28,505 nucleotides of DNA from a virus: positions 1-28,505 of the IMG/VR virus record IMGVR_UViG_3300020703_000090; one strand, written 5' to 3'. The notes beneath the pieces are model-generated. The model had not been told where the DNA came from and searched no databases. It saw nothing but the letters and a program-made list of their open reading frames with translations. Positions 1 through 7,020 of this stretch are shown piece by piece. Both the position numbers and the translations under genes were made by a program. Every line of letters starts with the position of its first letter. Position 1 is the stretch's first letter.

Positions 1-4
1 GTCA

Positions 5-1372
5 TTAAGCAGCAGCTGAGCCAGCTTGCTGCCCCGCCGCCTTCCCCTTGCTAAGCTCCTTATCAATCTTCTCTATCAAATCATCATCCGGCAATGCAAT
101 GCGCGCAAGCTGCTTGTTCAGCTCTGTCTGCAGCGTTGCTGAATTGATCATCGCTGCCGCTTCCCGTGCCGCCTTGATGAAATTCAAGTCAGCCTGCTTG
201 TCGCGCAGCTCAAAGTGGGTGGGATAGTTCACCTCAAAGCCTGCATTTGCATGGTCGATTCCTTCCCATGCGCAGAAAATCTCAAAGATTCTGTACTCGG
301 TCAGCTGCAGCTGGGCCGCCTTTTCGGCAAGCAGCGTGTTGAGTATCTGGAACTCGGTCTCCATCGCCACAGCCGAAACAACCTGGGCGCGGTAGGTTCG
401 CACCGGTGTGAGGTGCGCCATGCGGTTGACCATTTCGGTTTTCTTGTCAATGGTGTTAAGCAGTCCGGTCAGTGCGCTTGCATCGGCCTGCAGCAGATAA
501 GGAAGCTTGCCTGAAGGTGTGTCGGGATCCATGATAATAACGCCGCCCGCACCGGTCGAGGCCTGGTCATTGAGGTTTTTGACAAGTGTTTTGTGGTTTG
601 CGCCCCTGATCATTTGGGTCAGTTCGGAGAGGTCGTTATAGATGCTGATCTGCACTCCGGCTATATCCTGCAGGTCGGAGGTGGAGAGGCCTCTTGTCAG
701 TGACTTCTTGTTGTAGTGTGGTGTTGCCGGTATGCGGCCAATCGGGTTTTTTATCGTGATTGTTTGCGTGGTTTTTCCAACGGTTGTGCTGGTCACCACT
801 GTATCTTTTGACCATTGGCGGATAATTTTCACGTCGCCTTCTCGTGTTGTGTACTGTTCCTGGACCTCGAACCAGGTCAGCTCATATTCGCCGGAGGGTT
901 TCGGCGTAAACTCAAAATCGGTCACATCAAGCGGGGTGTAAAAGCGCAGGTAGGGCCTTATGCCGCCATTGATTTCATCAGCCTTGGTGTATGCCGCAGA
1001 GCCCGGCTTGTCCACAATAACCCATACCACCCCGTAGACAGAGCCCCATATCAGCACCTGCTTCATGAACTCATTGTATGGAGTGCCTTCGCGGTCGGCA
1101 TCATGCAGCAAGGAGTTCAGCGGCACATTATTGTTCAGCGTTCCCAGATTGCGTTTCGGAGGTTCGCGCCAGATAAAGCCGCTGTATGTCGAGACCACCC
1201 CTTCGCAATGGTTCTCAAGCGGCGTCTGCTTCACCCGCTCCTGCAGTTGCGCTGCACTCTCATTGATATACTGGTAGAGATAGTTCATCTCCTTCCAGGC
1301 CCGCCCGCCCTTGTAAGCCGCTTCAAACATCTTCCAGTCATCTGTATTCGCTGTATAGACACTGTTCGCCAT
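5..1372 (-). CDS. Phage portal protein (DUF4055-like)
   Basis: A 455-residue protein that most resembles the DUF4055 group of phage portal proteins, which form the dodecameric DNA gate at one head vertex. Visible support is the N-terminal stretch around residues 60-75 (TYSGFIWREPP), which matches the group's 'F-R-PP' signature, followed by a segment on a new-bound D-P region (VIVDKPG, about residue 120), and its position directly after the terminase gene. The C-terminal half is rich in Ala, Gln and Glu and helical in character, as in portal crown regions. The stop codon (complement of 5-7) overlaps by one base the ATG of a further minus-strand gene (complement of 3-5), so the operon continues beyond the left edge. 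Family assignment is by recall of motifs; the portal role is also inferred from context. Confidence 0.72.
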   Translation of the reverse strand: MANSVYTANTDDWKMFEAAYKGGRAWKEMNYLYQYINESAAQLQERVKQTPLENHCEGVVSTYSGFIWREPPKRNLGTLNNNVPLNSLLHDADREGTPYNEFMKQVLIWGSVYGVVWVIVDKPGSAAYTKADEINGGIRPYLRFYTPLDVTDFEFTPKPSGEYELTWFEVQEQYTTREGDVKIIRQWSKDTVVTSTTVGKTTQTITIKNPIGRIPATPHYNKKSLTRGLSTSDLQDIAGVQISIYNDLSELTQMIRGANHKTLVKNLNDQASTGAGGVIIMDPDTPSGKLPYLLQADASALTGLLNTIDKKTEMVNRMAHLTPVRTYRAQVVSAVAMETEFQILNTLLAEKAAQLQLTEYRIFEIFCAWEGIDHANAGFEVNYPTHFELRDKQADLNFIKAAREAAAMINSATLQTELNKQLARIALPDDDLIEKIDKELSKGKAAGQQAGSAAA

Positions 1373-1414
1373 TTTCCTGTTCCGGTTGGTTTGAAAAACT
1401 TCTCATCATTATTC

Positions 1415-2650
1415 TTAAACTCTCCAGTGCATCGGCTGCCTGATGTTCATGTCCGGCATCCGCACAGGAAAGAGTTTTTCGATTGCATAGCCTGCAGCGT
1501 CGGATGCATGGGTGAGCGCCTCGTTGCTCTTGTCGATTTCCCCGCATTTCCAGCTTACCTGCTCAAAGTCTTTCACGAGGCGGGGACACCTGGCGCTTAT
1601 CCGCAGCTTGCCTTCGCGCATCAGCTTGTTGACTGCATTCACGCGGGCGCGTTGCGGCGGGTGTGCCGGCCTTGCTTCCACCGTAAAGCCCTTGTCTCGC
1701 AGGATGGTAAAATCAGTTGCATCCGAAGAGCTTTTGCGCGCCCGTCCTGCAGGATCAGGGAAGACGGTTATGCCGGGGTAGCGCTCATGCAGGCGGTCGG
1801 CCAGCTCGTAGGTTGTAGAGTTGTCGATGTGGATTTCGTCATGGAAGCAGACCACCCCGTCCGACATCACCGAGAATATTTCCGCCGTCATGTTGTCAAT
1901 GTTGAAATCAATCCCGGCACGCAGCGGCTGGTTCATCGCACCCTCCTGTATCATGTTCCGCTCAAAATATTTGTAGACCCTGCCAGCCGTCAGGTTGACA
2001 AACTGCCCGTTCAGATAGGCCGCACGCTGATTTTCGTCGAAAGCTTTTTCAAGCATTGTGATAAATTGCTCCGGGAGAAAGGTATTGTCTGCCGTGCGCG
2101 CCACAACAGTGCCAAGATCGTATCGCCCGTCGAGGTTTTGCGCCAGTTCGTATCCCCAGTTGAGTTGTTCGGGGGTACCTGTCAAAAAGAGTTCCCTGTA
2201 GAAGGCCTCCGGGTGGCGCAGCCGGGAGAGCACTACACTGAGAATCTCCTCATGCATGATGAAGGGTTCATCAATTCCTGCCGTGGCGAGGTTGGGCCCT
2301 TTGAGCGATTCCGGTTCGTCTCCGCTTGCAATCCAGATGTATCCATTCCAGTCGGGGATGAAGAATTCGTGGTTGGTCTTGTTGTAGATATAGTTGACAG
2401 TGCCCCGGTCGAGCATCTCCCTGATGGAGACAATGACTGTTTTCCGCGCCTGCTTGTAGGTCGGCGAGACATAGAGGTGGGGGATGGGGGAGTTCATATA
2501 GGAGCTCCAGATGGAGCGCAGGGCACCGATGCGGGTTTTGCCGCACCCGTACCCTCCGACGAGCAGCTTGATAAAGTTCGGCAGCTGCCAGAAGGCACGC
2601 TGGTGCGGCAGCATCAGGCTCAGGTCAATCTTGTAGATCGGCTGGTTCAT
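1415..2650 (-). CDS. Phage terminase large subunit (ATPase and nuclease)
   Basis: A 411-residue packaging motor that cuts concatemeric phage DNA and pumps it through the portal. The ATPase half shows a Walker A at residues 32-39 (GGYGCGKT), a Walker B ending in D127-E128 (AGIDEP) and a coupling motif LTGTPE near 157-162. The C-terminal RNase H-like nuclease half shows the expected spaced acidic residues: D248 in AGIDFN, D299 in VFPDP and D384 in HASDAAGYAI. Length is normal for the family. The ATG overlaps the stop of the upstream lipoprotein gene as ATGA, suggesting translational coupling, and the portal gene follows 42 nt later. No small terminase subunit gene is visible nearby. Confidence 0.93.
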   Translation of the reverse strand: MNQPIYKIDLSLMLPHQRAFWQLPNFIKLLVGGYGCGKTRIGALRSIWSSYMNSPIPHLYVSPTYKQARKTVIVSIREMLDRGTVNYIYNKTNHEFFIPDWNGYIWIASGDEPESLKGPNLATAGIDEPFIMHEEILSVVLSRLRHPEAFYRELFLTGTPEQLNWGYELAQNLDGRYDLGTVVARTADNTFLPEQFITMLEKAFDENQRAAYLNGQFVNLTAGRVYKYFERNMIQEGAMNQPLRAGIDFNIDNMTAEIFSVMSDGVVCFHDEIHIDNSTTYELADRLHERYPGITVFPDPAGRARKSSSDATDFTILRDKGFTVEARPAHPPQRARVNAVNKLMREGKLRISARCPRLVKDFEQVSWKCGEIDKSNEALTHASDAAGYAIEKLFPVRMPDMNIRQPMHWRV

Positions 2651-2949
2651 TGCAGCGATGAAGGCAGCCTGGCACGCGCTTTTGCTTCAGTTGCACCGGG
2701 CCTCTCGAGTGTCAGGTCATTGCGGTAGTATCCACCTTCCAGCAGGTCGGCAACGCCGGGCACAGCAGTACCGGTTGAGTCCTTCACCCACACTTTCACA
2801 TTTCTGACAGTTTCCCGAAGCTGGACCGTTCTTGTTGTGCTGTTGCCAAGATAGACCACGCGGCTGCCGCAGCCCTCAAGGCAGAGCGCCAGCATGGGGA
2901 GTATCACCGCCCCACCCGTCAGCTTTCGCCGAGTTGATAAATGCATCAT
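2647..2949 (-). CDS. Putative phage lipoprotein (possible outer-membrane spanin)
   Basis: About 100 residues starting at a double ATG (2949 or 2946). The N terminus has a basic stretch, a hydrophobic run (GGAVILPMLALCL) and a lipobox LEGC at about residues 24-27, so the mature protein should begin CGSRVVYLG and be lipid-anchored. The mature part is short, with a segment of type LRETVRNVKVWVKD-G that I recall in small lipoproteins of phage lysis cassettes. The open frame extends upstream to 3066, but that part is Cys- and Trp-rich and overlaps the preceding gene, so I prefer the inner start. The gene overlaps the end of the upstream 74-residue gene by 74 nt, an arrangement seen in spanin pairs. 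An o-spanin role is an inference; the lipoprotein signal is seen directly. Confidence 0.6.
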   Translation of the reverse strand: MMHLSTRRKLTGGAVILPMLALCLEGCGSRVVYLGNSTTRTVQLRETVRNVKVWVKDSTGTAVPGVADLLEGGYYRNDLTLERPGATEAKARARLPSSLQ

Positions 2950-3100
2950 CGTTTTTGTCTGGTTTGCCTGCAATAATCTGCCGTGGCGACATTGCCCCAA
3001 GTACGGCATCCACCAGCCCCTGCAGCACGCCTTTTTCTGCAAGGGCCTTGATGGTGGAACGCACAATGACGGCCATCAACCGATCGAAAAAAGTTTCCAT
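2876..3100 (-). CDS. Small phage protein in the lysis region
   Basis: A 74-residue protein starting METFFDRLMAVIV. It has an amphipathic helical first half, a moderately hydrophobic middle (GVLQGLVDAVLGAM, residues 24-37) and a polar, Gly-rich tail. The ATG overlaps the TAA of the preceding 54-residue gene (TAATG), and its 3' end overlaps the following lipoprotein gene in another frame. I do not recognise the family. Its position between a holin-like cluster and a possible spanin suggests a lysis or virion accessory role, but nothing in the sequence proves this. Confidence 0.55.
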   Translation of the reverse strand: METFFDRLMAVIVRSTIKALAEKGVLQGLVDAVLGAMSPRQIIAGKPDKNDDAFINSAKADGWGGDTPHAGALP

Positions 3101-3264
3101 TACTGTTTCGGGTTGAGTGCAAGAGCGTTCAGCACCGCGATGATTTTGGCAAGCATGGCATCATCCGCCTGCGATGGTGTCATCTTGACAATCAGCGAGG
3201 CGAGCGTTACCACACCACCGACAGCCGCCGTGATGTTTACCCAATTCGCCTGAATCCATTCCAT
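3100..3264 (-). CDS. 54-residue single-pass membrane protein of the phage lysis region
   Basis: A very small gene encoding MEWIQANWVNITAAVGG and onward, 54 residues. Residues 9-27 (VNITAAVGGVVTLASLIVK) form one clear membrane segment, followed by a short helical tail (DDAMLAKIIAVLNALAL). The reading frame is bounded by ATG at 3264 and TAA at 3102-3100, and that stop overlaps the ATG of the next gene as TAATG, which strongly supports it as a real coupled gene. Small single-pass proteins in this position of phage genomes are often holin partners or pinholin-like; that function is inferred. Confidence 0.6.
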   Translation of the reverse strand: MEWIQANWVNITAAVGGVVTLASLIVKMTPSQADDAMLAKIIAVLNALALNPKQ

Positions 3265-3400
3265 TATCTGTCTCCGTTTAGTTGTATAAAATCAGCTTCA
3301 TCAGCTGCAAGCCTCTCAGTACATCCTCTCATTATCTTTCGTCTGTCCGGGCGGTATCCGGCCCATCCCTGTCAGCAGTACCCGCCATCTATTGTTTCAG

Positions 3401-3766
3401 TCATGGTTTTTTCGGTTTGTTGTCCTGGTTTGTCATGTTTCTCCTTCTTTCCTGCGGTGTCTCATCATCAATGGTGCCAGCGAAAAAGTTGAAAATCCTT
3501 CTCTCCCTGCGGTAAATCTCACTGATAACCCGGTCACCGAGAGCACCGGAGATATAGCCCACAATAAAGGAGAGGTCTCTCGGCAGCTCCATGTATTCGC
3601 AGAAGAGGTAGGCCGGGCATATCGCCAGCACTGCAACCGTAAAGCGGATCAGCAGATCCCGTTTGCCCAGTATCATATTCTGGTAAAGCCCATGGAAGAT
3701 ATTGGTCAGGGCCCCGAGAAAGCCGCTGATCACCAGTCCAAGTATATCTTCGTTTTTCATCCGCAT
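3401..3766 (-). CDS. Putative phage holin (multi-pass membrane protein)
   Basis: A 121-residue protein with three hydrophobic segments at about residues 7-26, 38-56 and 65-80, then a charged cytosolic-type tail ending NQDNKPKKP. Size, segment number and basic C terminus fit holins of the LydA-like kind, which permeabilise the inner membrane late in infection. It follows the lectin-like gene by 6 nt on the same strand and precedes a cluster of very small genes and a lipoprotein. No endolysin is present in the window, so the complete lysis set must lie further left or be split. Holin identity rests on topology and position, not on a signature motif. Confidence 0.6.
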   Translation of the reverse strand: MRMKNEDILGLVISGFLGALTNIFHGLYQNMILGKRDLLIRFTVAVLAICPAYLFCEYMELPRDLSFIVGYISGALGDRVISEIYRRERRIFNFFAGTIDDETPQERRRNMTNQDNKPKKP

Positions 3767-3772
3767 CTCTTT

Positions 3773-4363
3773 TTAAAAGCTTCTCACCGCCCGAACCGTC
3801 GGATAGTCGCTGTTCTTGATATCATCAAAAGGTGAAGAATCGTAGAATGAGTAGATGCTCACATTTGTTGCATTGACCTCCGTGGAACTCCAGTAGTTGC
3901 CCTCCGGGTCCATCACGCCAATTGCCGTGCAGTTGATGCAGAGCTTTTCCAGCTCCTTCTCGCTCGGCAGGTACCAGTCGCTGAAGCCTCCGCCGCTGTA
4001 GTTGCGGCAGTTCTTTGCCGCGCTTGCCGTATGCCCTGCTTGCGCCATGATCTTCGTTGTGTTCGCTGCACCGCTGCCAAGGTTTGCGCTTGTGCCGGTC
4101 ACGGCAACCGACGTGATGTTGCTCCATGCAGTCACGGCAGCCTGGTCGGCAGTGGCAACAATCAGCCCGTGCGGCGTCGAGGAGCTGTAGCCCGGATCAC
4201 CGGAGAGCAGCAGATAGGCGCATATTCCGCCGCCATAGGCCGCACCGACAACCGGAGCAGCAGAAGCGCTCCATACTGTCGTGCCGTTGCAGATGATCGA
4301 GCTGAGCACAGTACCGTTACAGGTCACAGCAGTCACGGTAGTTCCATTGAAAGTGAGCGGCAT
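3773..4363 (-). CDS. Phage tail-tip or adhesin protein with C-type-lectin-like (DUF1566-like) domain
   Basis: A 196-residue protein in two parts. Residues 3-33 contain three short imperfect repeats (FNGTTV, CNGTVL, CNGTTVW), which look like a beta-structured attachment stalk. Residues about 117-196 match the DUF1566/Lcl C-type-lectin-like pattern: GGFSDWYLPSEKELEKL, then GNYWSSTE, ending YPTVRAVRSF. This fold is common in receptor-binding and surface proteins and is one of the folds diversified by diversity-generating retroelements. It sits at the end of a run of fibre-like genes, 3 nt after the previous gene, so a host-recognition role is likely. No reverse transcriptase or template repeat is visible in this window. 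Confidence 0.65.
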   Translation of the reverse strand: MPLTFNGTTVTAVTCNGTVLSSIICNGTTVWSASAAPVVGAAYGGGICAYLLLSGDPGYSSSTPHGLIVATADQAAVTAWSNITSVAVTGTSANLGSGAANTTKIMAQAGHTASAAKNCRNYSGGGFSDWYLPSEKELEKLCINCTAIGVMDPEGNYWSSTEVNATNVSIYSFYDSSPFDDIKNSDYPTVRAVRSF

Positions 4364-4366
4364 CGG

Positions 4367-4669
4367 TCAGGTTGTTGTCAGTGTCAGGGTCGTCCCCGAA
4401 AGCGAGGCCTTCATTCCGCCATAGACCGTCGCCGTTGCCTTCTGGGCAGCAGCATCGGTTATGCCATAGCCCGAGAGCGTTGTCGGTTTTCCCGTTACAG
4501 CACTCCAGGCCATCGAACCCGGCAGCGTCATGATGTTGCCGCTTCCGTCCTTGGTATAGAGCAGCTTGTCAGCCAGGTTAACGAGCAGTTCTCCGGTATC
4601 GCATTGGGCAGTGGTCGGCACCCGCGCCGCCACCGAAGTCCGTTTTAAAAGTAGCTTGGCCATAATCAA
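4367..4669 (-). CDS. Short tail-fibre-like phage protein
   Basis: A 100-residue protein containing GELLVNLADKLLYTKDGSG near residues 27-45 and GKPTTLSGYGITDA near 60-73. Both motifs are typical of tail-fibre and collar repeats in many phages. The C-terminal portion (TVYGGMKASLSGTTLTLTTT) is Ser/Thr/Gly-rich and beta-prone. It is probably a virion decoration or fibre subunit. The stop lies 3 nt before the ATG of the lectin-like gene, so the two are likely co-translated. Confidence 0.6.
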   Translation of the reverse strand: MIMAKLLLKRTSVAARVPTTAQCDTGELLVNLADKLLYTKDGSGNIMTLPGSMAWSAVTGKPTTLSGYGITDAAAQKATATVYGGMKASLSGTTLTLTTT

Positions 4670-4701
4670 TTATTATCATCTTCAATCTTCTCTACTCTTC
4701 C

Positions 4702-4758
4702 CTCAGCACGCAGCACCCGCAACTCAGCACTCTTTTAAAAAGTCCCTCCGTCCACCAC
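4702..4758. repeat. CTCAGCAC-type spacer repeat, copy with shared gene 3' end
   Basis: The spacer holds CTCAGCAC twice (4702-4709 and 4723-4730). The second instance continues through a TTTTAAAAAG run into the codons for VVDGGTF. The segment 4723-4758 is nearly the same as 5274-5308, differing by two small indels and one substitution. Confidence 0.7.
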
Positions 4759-5193
4759 TCCCACATCCAGCGTCACATAGCCATTCCCGGAGCCCTTCGC
4801 CCAGCTCATGCTTGTGCCCATCCGTACAACACCGTCAGTGCCGTCAGTACCCCAGAGATAGCCCGCAGTGCCGCCGGTGATAATCGCTACCTTCTCGTCA
4901 GTTGAGCCAGCCGGGATGTTCAGCGCGCTCTTGAAGGCATCGAAGGTGATCTTCTTCTCCTTCTGGCCGGTCGTCTCACTGTAGTCGTGCAGCATCACAA
5001 GGTCATTGGGGCCGTCAATCGCCGGAAGCGTCACCAGGGCATCAATGGAAGGAACCACCGGTATTTTTGTTGCTGCGCCTGTTGCAAGATGCAGCGTGCC
5101 GCGATCAAGTGTCACCATCGGTTCACCGGCATTCATCCCGTTCGTCGGCAGCGAAGCATAGTTGCCCCGTTTCAGTTTCAGTATCTGTGCCAT
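4735..5193 (-). CDS. Tail-fibre-like phage protein ending in DGGTF
   Basis: A 152-residue protein beginning MAQILKLKRGNYASLPT, an N-terminal pattern I recall from phage fibre and tail-spike proteins (MAGEPMVTLDRGTLHLATG follows, marking a head-domain-like beta repeat). It ends VGVVDGGTF, the same ending as the 65-residue gene upstream; at DNA level the last codons and the downstream spacer of both genes are nearly identical (4723-4758 and 5274-5308). This suggests duplication of a 3' end or of a whole fibre gene. The function as a virion appendage is inferred from motif and location. Confidence 0.6.
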   Translation of the reverse strand: MAQILKLKRGNYASLPTNGMNAGEPMVTLDRGTLHLATGAATKIPVVPSIDALVTLPAIDGPNDLVMLHDYSETTGQKEKKITFDAFKSALNIPAGSTDEKVAIITGGTAGYLWGTDGTDGVVRMGTSMSWAKGSGNGYVTLDVGVVDGGTF

Positions 5194-5273
5194 ACCCTCA
5201 TTCGTTTAATTATTAATCCTCCACTCATGTCCTTCCGGGTTCCTTCGAGGAATCCATCTTATCTTCCCTTGTC

Positions 5274-5308
5274 CTCAGCACTTTTCAAAAAGTCCCTCCA
5301 TCCACCAC
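5274..5308. repeat. CTCAGCAC-type spacer repeat, second copy with shared gene 3' end
   Basis: This matches 4723-4758: CTCAGCACT, then TTTTCAAAAAG, then the reverse complement of the codons for VVDGGTF. A weaker relative, CTCAGCAGTCAGCAC, lies at 5532-5546 after the leucine-rich-repeat gene. Together with the hairpin at 6967-7006, four consecutive spacers of the operon carry this word just after a stop codon. Confidence 0.65.
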
Positions 5309-5482
5309 CTTCCCGTCAATAGCAGCATTGTCCACCAGCAGACCCGCCACAAGCACAAAGCCGTCATCCCTGATCTTCAGCGCGCCAAGGGGAGCTGCAG
5401 CATCAACCAGCACTGCCGTATGCATCTTCACATGCCCCCCGGGCCCGAGGTAGTCGTCTGCAGCAGGTATCAGATAAGCCAT
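5285..5482 (-). CDS. Small phage structural protein ending in DGGTF
   Basis: A 65-residue protein, MAYLIPAADDYLGPGGHVK onward, ending KVVDGGTF. It has no membrane segment or signal. Its last six residues and its 3' spacer are shared with the 152-residue gene downstream in the same operon. The short length may mean it is a truncated copy of a fibre protein or a small decoration protein. I do not recognise a named family. Confidence 0.5.
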   Translation of the reverse strand: MAYLIPAADDYLGPGGHVKMHTAVLVDAAAPLGALKIRDDGFVLVAGLLVDNAAIDGKVVDGGTF

Positions 5483-5555
5483 TGTTCCCCTTCATGTTTT
5501 ACGGTCATCACCACTCTTCCGGTTTCTCTTTCTCAGCAGTCAGCACGCCGCATTT

Positions 5556-6470
5556 TCAAGCCGCAATCTCCTCAAACCGCGCATTGTAATCTCCGAACGT
5601 AATATCCGCCGAGCCGAAGGTCGCATAGCCGATGACGCAACTGATAGTCCAGCCTCTTGCAAGCAGTGCCGCATGGGCTGCATTGCTGCTTGAGGTGCGC
5701 CGGCCATTCACCCCGCTGATATCAAGCACGCCATTGTGTATTGCCGTTGCTGCCAGGTCATGCAGCAGCTGGTCGATATCCCCGGCAAGGAGGTGCAGGT
5801 CAGCAAGTTTCAGCACAATGCCGTTCGCCCATGCAGGCAGCAGCGCGCCGCTGTAGCTGGCGGCAAGCGTGCCGCTGAGGTCGATCTTCTTCAGGTGCGG
5901 CAGGCGCTGCAATGCCGCAAGGTCGCCGTGCACCAGCGTATGCTGCAATGCGAGCTGCTGCAGCGCAACCGGCAGCGTGGCGATGTCGCCGGTCACGTCA
6001 GAGCCGCTCAGGTTCAGGGTTGCAAGATGCAGCAGGCCGCCAAGCGCCGCGATATCGCCGCATACCGCACTGCCGGCAAGCTGCAGCACTTCAAGCGCAA
6101 GCAGGTATTTGAAGGAGGTTATGCCGCCTTGCAGCGAAGGAGCGGCGAGTGAGTCAAATTCCGTTATCAGCTGCACCTCTCCCTTTATCACAATGTCATA
6201 GCGCCCGGAAGCCGGATAGACCGCAGTATAGTGCTTGTCGATTGCATCAAACTTTACCTGATAGGCCGTGCCCCGTCCCCAGTTCAGGGTTACAAATCCC
6301 GCTCCGTTCAGCAGCAGCGAGCGGCTGCCCGGCTCCTGCACATCATACCAGAGTCCGGAGAGCGTTCCGGGCAGTTGCCGGATCTTCCATTCACCATCCT
6401 GATCGGAAGGACCGGTCATGCACCATCCCTGCTGACTGGTTACTTTCCTTGTTTCGTTGAATGGCAGCAT
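5556..6470 (-). CDS. Leucine-rich-repeat phage protein (probable surface or fibre protein)
   Basis: A 304-residue protein. The first ~110 residues are a mixed beta-type region (GEWKIRQLPG, then YQVKFDAID). Residues about 126-215 hold three to four leucine-rich repeats of roughly 23 residues: LEVLQLAGSAVCGDIAAL, LATLNLSGSDVTGDIATL, LQQLALQHTLVHGDLAAL and a divergent LKKIDLSG. A C-terminal region (residues 240-304) includes a Ser-rich patch and a hydrophobic beta segment. It lies between the connector and the small fibre genes, so a role in the virion exterior, perhaps receptor binding, is plausible. The LRRs are seen directly; the function is inferred. The start at 6470 lies 18 nt after the previous stop. 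Confidence 0.65.
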   Translation of the reverse strand: MLPFNETRKVTSQQGWCMTGPSDQDGEWKIRQLPGTLSGLWYDVQEPGSRSLLLNGAGFVTLNWGRGTAYQVKFDAIDKHYTAVYPASGRYDIVIKGEVQLITEFDSLAAPSLQGGITSFKYLLALEVLQLAGSAVCGDIAALGGLLHLATLNLSGSDVTGDIATLPVALQQLALQHTLVHGDLAALQRLPHLKKIDLSGTLAASYSGALLPAWANGIVLKLADLHLLAGDIDQLLHDLAATAIHNGVLDISGVNGRRTSSSNAAHAALLARGWTISCVIGYATFGSADITFGDYNARFEEIAA

Positions 6471-6488
6471 GGCATTCGGTACCGGTTA

Positions 6489-6944
6489 TTATCGCCGCAC
6501 TCTTGAACGCTCGGCAAGCGGCATGACAAATATCTTCTCATAGACACCATTGATGAGGTATTCAACCCCTTCACCAAAGACCGATTGCATTTCACCCATG
6601 TACTCTCTCTCATAGAAAGCAAGCATTGAGAGGAAGCCCTGTCCGCCCACCGAAGCGGCAAGCCGCGGCAGCACATACCAGCCGAGCACCCGGTAGACCG
6701 AGGCCCTTACCCATTGCGTAGAATTGAGGCTGGCAGCATCGAAGAGCGTTGAATCGGTGGCAAGCAGGCTCATGCTCCTGCGGGCTGGATCGACAAGCGT
6801 GTTCTGCAGCGGCAGCCAGAGGGCTTTGATGTCCCGCACAATGTCCGATGCAGCTTTCACATGGTAACCGGTGAACTCACTGATCCCATGCTCAAAGACA
6901 TAAGGCTGGTATTCCATCAGATCACTGTCAGACGAATAACTCAT
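6489..6944 (-). CDS. Probable head-tail connector or virion protein
   Basis: A 151-residue, largely helical protein (MSYSSDSDLMEYQPYVFEHG onward) with a basic C-terminal end (AERSRVRR). It has no membrane segment. It follows the coat protein gene after a 76-nt spacer that contains a perfect 12-bp inverted repeat. The gene immediately after the coat in tailed phages is usually a head-completion or connector protein, and the size fits, but I see no defining motif and the assignment rests on position. Confidence 0.5.
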   Translation of the reverse strand: MSYSSDSDLMEYQPYVFEHGISEFTGYHVKAASDIVRDIKALWLPLQNTLVDPARRSMSLLATDSTLFDAASLNSTQWVRASVYRVLGWYVLPRLAASVGGQGFLSMLAFYEREYMGEMQSVFGEGVEYLINGVYEKIFVMPLAERSRVRR

Positions 6945-6966
6945 ATCTCAAAAGTTTCGAGTGCGC

Positions 6967-7006
6967 AGTGCTGAGTGCCGGGTTCTTTTGCCGAGCACTC
7001 AGCACT
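6967..7006. repeat. Perfect 12-bp inverted repeat between coat and connector genes
   Basis: The arms AGTGCTGAGTGC (6967-6978) and GCACTCAGCACT (6995-7006) are perfectly complementary, and CGG/CCG at 6979-6981 and 6991-6993 extend the stem across a single unpaired base. The remaining loop is GTTCTTTTG. No T-run follows on the minus strand, so it is not a standard intrinsic terminator. It could attenuate transcription or protect the coat mRNA 3' end. Its core is the same GTGCTGAG word found in three other spacers of this module. Confidence 0.75.
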
Positions 7007-7020
7007 CGCTCCTCAGCTCT

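Noticed and set aside
815-2728. A 637-codon open frame on the plus strand
   Set aside because: It lies antisense to the terminase and portal genes, whose motifs are clear; its translation is rich in His, Arg and Cys with no domain pattern. It is a mirror of their codon bias.
2647-3066. The longer 139-residue version of the lipoprotein
   Set aside because: The extra N-terminal 39 residues are a Cys/Trp-rich out-of-frame reading of the 74-residue gene, and the lipoprotein signal needs the start at 2949 or 2946.
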